From positions 744,001-808,000 of the forward strand of contig NZ_FOZS01000001.1 of NCBI RefSeq assembly GCF_900116205.1: a DNA stretch of 64,000 nucleotides. The letters are read 5' to 3'. This document shows, one piece after another, positions 63,956-64,000 of this stretch. Within the stretch, counting starts at the first letter, position 1, and every line of letters begins with the position of its first letter. This stretch comes from Halostagnicola kamekurae (GTDB taxonomy: Archaea; Halobacteriota; Halobacteria; Halobacteriales; Natrialbaceae). A program made the translations under genes and the position numbers. A model generated the notes under the pieces. It saw only the letters and a program-made list of their open reading frames with translations, was not told the origin of the DNA and made no database searches.

Positions 63956-64000
63956 TCAGGACGTGTCGCTGCTCCGGCGGTCGACGAACTCGACCGTCAC
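63956..64000 (-). CDS. C-terminal end of an unidentified protein, cut by window
   Basis: The minus strand has an open frame from base 64000 to TGA at 63956-63958, with 14 codons ending VTVEFVDRRSSDTS. Codon choice and spacing to the following trxB gene suggest a real gene continuing beyond the window, but 14 residues cannot identify it. Confidence 0.35.
   Translation of the reverse strand: MTVEFVDRRSSDTS

Overview
The window is chromosomal DNA of a halophilic archaeon, most likely a member of the Natrialbales (Natrinema/Haloterrigena-like). The evidence is high GC, strongly acidic proteins, very frequent CTCGAG (Leu-Glu) words, many start codons preceded by a TATA-like box about 25-30 bp upstream (leaderless genes), a glycerol-1-phosphate dehydrogenase for archaeal lipids, an archaeal release factor aRF1, a fused FolC-FolP, HalOD1 and TrmB-type proteins, and an S-layer glycoprotein with a PGF-CTERM anchor. 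The genus is an inference. I see no rRNA, tRNA, CRISPR array, intact insertion sequence or replication origin.

Layout. 1-8.6 kb: a cut-off membrane hydrolase, a hypothetical gene, dUTPase, aconitase, an LLM-type flavin/F420 oxidoreductase, riboflavin synthase, an NAD(P)-binding protein and a PrsW-like membrane protease. 8.6-20.5 kb: FAU-1 RNA-binding protein, Nudix hydrolase, bile acid/Na+ symporter-like carrier, SDR and aldo/keto reductase, acyltransferase, TraB-like protein, PRC-barrel protein, an HTH regulator and aRF1. 20.5-23.3 kb: an AT-richer patch with five very small membrane proteins and a possible IS end. 23.3-33.5 kb: metabolic genes carB, an acetolactate-synthase-like enzyme, folCP and trpB. 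33.5-41.8 kb: a broken small membrane gene, glycosyltransferase, S9 peptidase, Yip1-like protein, egsA, FkbM-type methyltransferase and sugar-nucleotide epimerase. 41.8-45.4 kb: regulators, including two divergent TrmB paralogues, a DUF7344-like HTH and a receiver-only response regulator. 45.6-49.5 kb: a membrane-fused spermidine-synthase-like protein and an iron-type ABC transporter pair with a palindromic DtxR/Idr-like operator at its start. 50.3-57 kb: an export locus (Ig-fold surface protein, RND/MMPL transporter, Tat lipoprotein) divergent from a TetR regulator, with an 18-bp perfect palindrome between them. 57-58.5 kb: an overlapping two-gene module that may be a toxin-antitoxin pair, then a HalOD1/zinc-ribbon pair. 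59-64 kb: S-layer glycoprotein with a long leader, a structured intergenic region, a glutaredoxin-thioredoxin reductase fusion and the end of one more gene.

The most interesting signals are: (a) short tandem duplications at four separate 3'-3' (convergent) gene junctions, each abutting or overlapping a stop codon; (b) two well-formed operators, of TetR and DtxR/Idr type, placed where they would control transport operons; (c) the HTH plus TumE-like pair joined by a TTGA stop/start overlap; (d) small membrane protein genes, including one of 59 codons and one apparently broken by frameshifts; and (e) hairpins and a leaderless mini-ORF around the S-layer gene that could be regulatory RNAs. No clearly unprecedented system is evident. 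The TA-like pair and the convergent-junction repeats are the best candidates for something undescribed.
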